From the NCBI GenBank assembly GCA_049999725.1, contig JBNGIS010030352.1, positions 1 through 20,824 on the forward strand: 20,824 bases of DNA, given 5' to 3'. This stretch comes from Haplomitrium mnioides (Eukaryota; Marchantiophyta; Haplomitriopsida; Calobryales). Positions 19,101-20,824 of the stretch are shown piece after piece. Each line of letters begins with the position of its first letter. Position 1 is the first letter of the stretch. The notes beneath the pieces are model-generated. The model did no database searches and had not been told where the DNA came from. It saw nothing but the letters and a program-made list of their open reading frames with translations. The position numbers were made by a program, and so were the translations under genes.

Positions 19101-20824
19101 GCATACATTATAATTGCATCGCAGTTGTTTTGTGATCCTTGTTAAGTATTCCACAACTTTTTTTTATATGTTCAATAGTCCTTGCTCAATTGTTCTATAA
19201 ACTTTCACAATTGTCCTATCATTGTTCTTTTTATCACAATTGTATCGTATTTGTTTTGTGATCCTTGTTAGATATTCTGAAACTTTTGTTTTATATGTTC
19301 AACAGTCCTTGCTCAATTGTTCCATAAACTTTCACCCTTGTCCTATCATTGTTCTTTTTATCACGACTGTATCATGAACTTCAATGCTGTTCCATAAACT
19401 TTCACCTTTATTGTACTATCATTTTTCACCACTCTTGCATACATTATGATTGTATCACGGTTGTTTTGTGATGCTTGTTAGGTATTCTACAACTTTTGTT
19501 TTATATGTTCAACAGTCCTTGGTCAATTGTTCCATAAACTATCACCCTTGTCCTATCATTGTTCTTTTTATCATGATTGTATCATGAACTTCAATGTTGT
19601 TTCATAAACTTTCACCTTTGTTGTACTATCATTTTTCACCACTCTTGCATATATTATAATTGTATCGTGGTTGTTTTCTGATCCTTGTTACGTATTCTAC
19701 AACTTTGATTTTATATGTTAACCGGTCCTTAGTTAATTGTTCCATAAACTTTCACAATTGTTCTATCATTGTTCTTTTTATCACGATTGTATCATGAACT
19801 TCAATGTTGTTCCATAAACTTTCAAGTTTGTTGTACTATCATTTTTCACCACTTTTGCATACATTATAATTGTATCGCGGTTGTTTTGTCATCCTTGTTA
19901 GGTATTCTACAACTTTTGTTTTATATGTTCCACAGTCCTTGGTCATTTGTTCCATAAACTTTCACCCTTGTCCTATCGTTGTGCTTTTTATCATGATTGT
20001 ATCATGAACTTCAGTGTTGTTCCATAAACTTTTACGTTTGTTGTACCATCATTGTTCACCACTCTTGCATACATTATAATTGTATTGCGGTTGTTTTGAG
20101 ATCCTTGTTAGGAATTCTACAACTTTTGTTTTATATGTTCAACAGTCCTTGGTCAATTGATCCATAAACTTTCACCCTTGTACTATCATTGTTCTTTTTA
20201 TTATGATTCTATCATGAACTTGAATGTTGTTCCATAAACTATCACCTTTGTTGTACTATCATTGTTCACCACTCTTGCATACATTATCATTGTATCGGGT
20301 TTGTTTTTTAATCCGTGTTAGGTATTCTAAAACTTTTGTTTTATATGTTCAAAAGTCCTTGGTCAATTGTTCCATAAACTTTCACCCTTGTCCTATCATT
20401 GTTCTTTTTATCATGATTGTATCATGAACTACAATATTGTTCTATAAACTTTCACGTTTGTTGTACTATCATTTTTCACCACCCTTGCATACATTATAAT
20501 TGTATTGCATTTGTTTTGTGATCCTTGTTAGGCATTCTACAACCATTGTTTTATATGTTCAACAGTCCTTGGTCAATTGTTCCATAAACTTTCACCCTTG
20601 TCCTATCATTGTTCTTTTTATCATGATTGTATCATGAACTTCAATGTTGTTCCATAAAATTTCACCTTTGTTGTACCATCATTGTTTACCACTTTTGCAT
20701 ACATCATAATTGTATCGCGTTTGTTTTGTGATCCTTGCTAGGCATTCTATTGTTTTTGTTTTATAGGTTCAATAGTTCTTGGTCAATTGTTCCATAAACT
20801 TTCACCCTTGTCTAATCGTTGGTC
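16146..20824 (+). repeat. 210-bp satellite, right array, about 22 units, runs off the window
   Basis: GCATACATTA recurs at 18471, 18681, 18891 and 19101, exactly 210 bp apart. The unit has two related parts beginning TTGTTCCATAAACTTTCACC (70 bp apart), then a CTACAACTTTTGTTTTATAT part and CCTTGGTCAA. It contains an inverted repeat, TCATGAT-TGT-ATCATGA. Units differ by scattered base changes. One unit near 19190-19316 is only 127 bp long. Short open frames in it are repeat by-products. Confidence 0.96.
17020..17119. other. assembly gap (100 N) inside the satellite
   Basis: Exactly 100 N within the 210-bp array. Copy number across this point is unknown and the array may be collapsed. Confidence 0.97.

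Overview
The window is nuclear DNA from a plant. The evidence is one intact gene whose protein matches plant beta-COP throughout, short GT-AG introns, and a decayed LTR-retrotransposon gag. The genus cannot be fixed from this sequence; a land plant or close streptophyte relative fits. Three runs of N (10, 100 and 100 bases) show that it is a draft assembly with trouble in its repeats.

Layout from left to right. Positions 1-690 hold the ragged end of a 210-bp satellite. Positions 691-1845 are the 3' flank of the gene. Positions 1846-5284 on the minus strand hold the beta subunit of the COPI coatomer: four exons, three introns and 954 codons with no visible damage. Its upstream side (5285-5650) is pyrimidine-rich on the plus strand and carries two G-quadruplex-type motifs on the sense strand. 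About 370 bp above the start codon a 69-bp minisatellite begins and runs to about 8758 (about 45 units). From 8759 to 11320 there is no recognisable gene. Positions 11321-12475 hold three adjoining tandem arrays (39, about 154 and 24 bp).

Positions 14045-15045 are a broken gag gene ending in a CCHC zinc knuckle. It is followed within 15 bases by a polypurine tract and what looks like the start of an LTR with a clear TATA box; no pol lies between them. After a 100-N gap, the 210-bp satellite returns at 16146 in the opposite orientation to the left end and runs off the window at 20824.

Only the coatomer gene is a convincing functional gene. It sits as a small genic island among satellites and decayed transposon DNA. 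The points most worth a second look are: the 69-bp array, whose 23-codon frame stays open with multiple-of-three indels for 2.15 kb; the inverted placement of the 210-bp satellite and its internal recombination scar; the A-B-A-B order of the 154-bp array; and the gag-only element.
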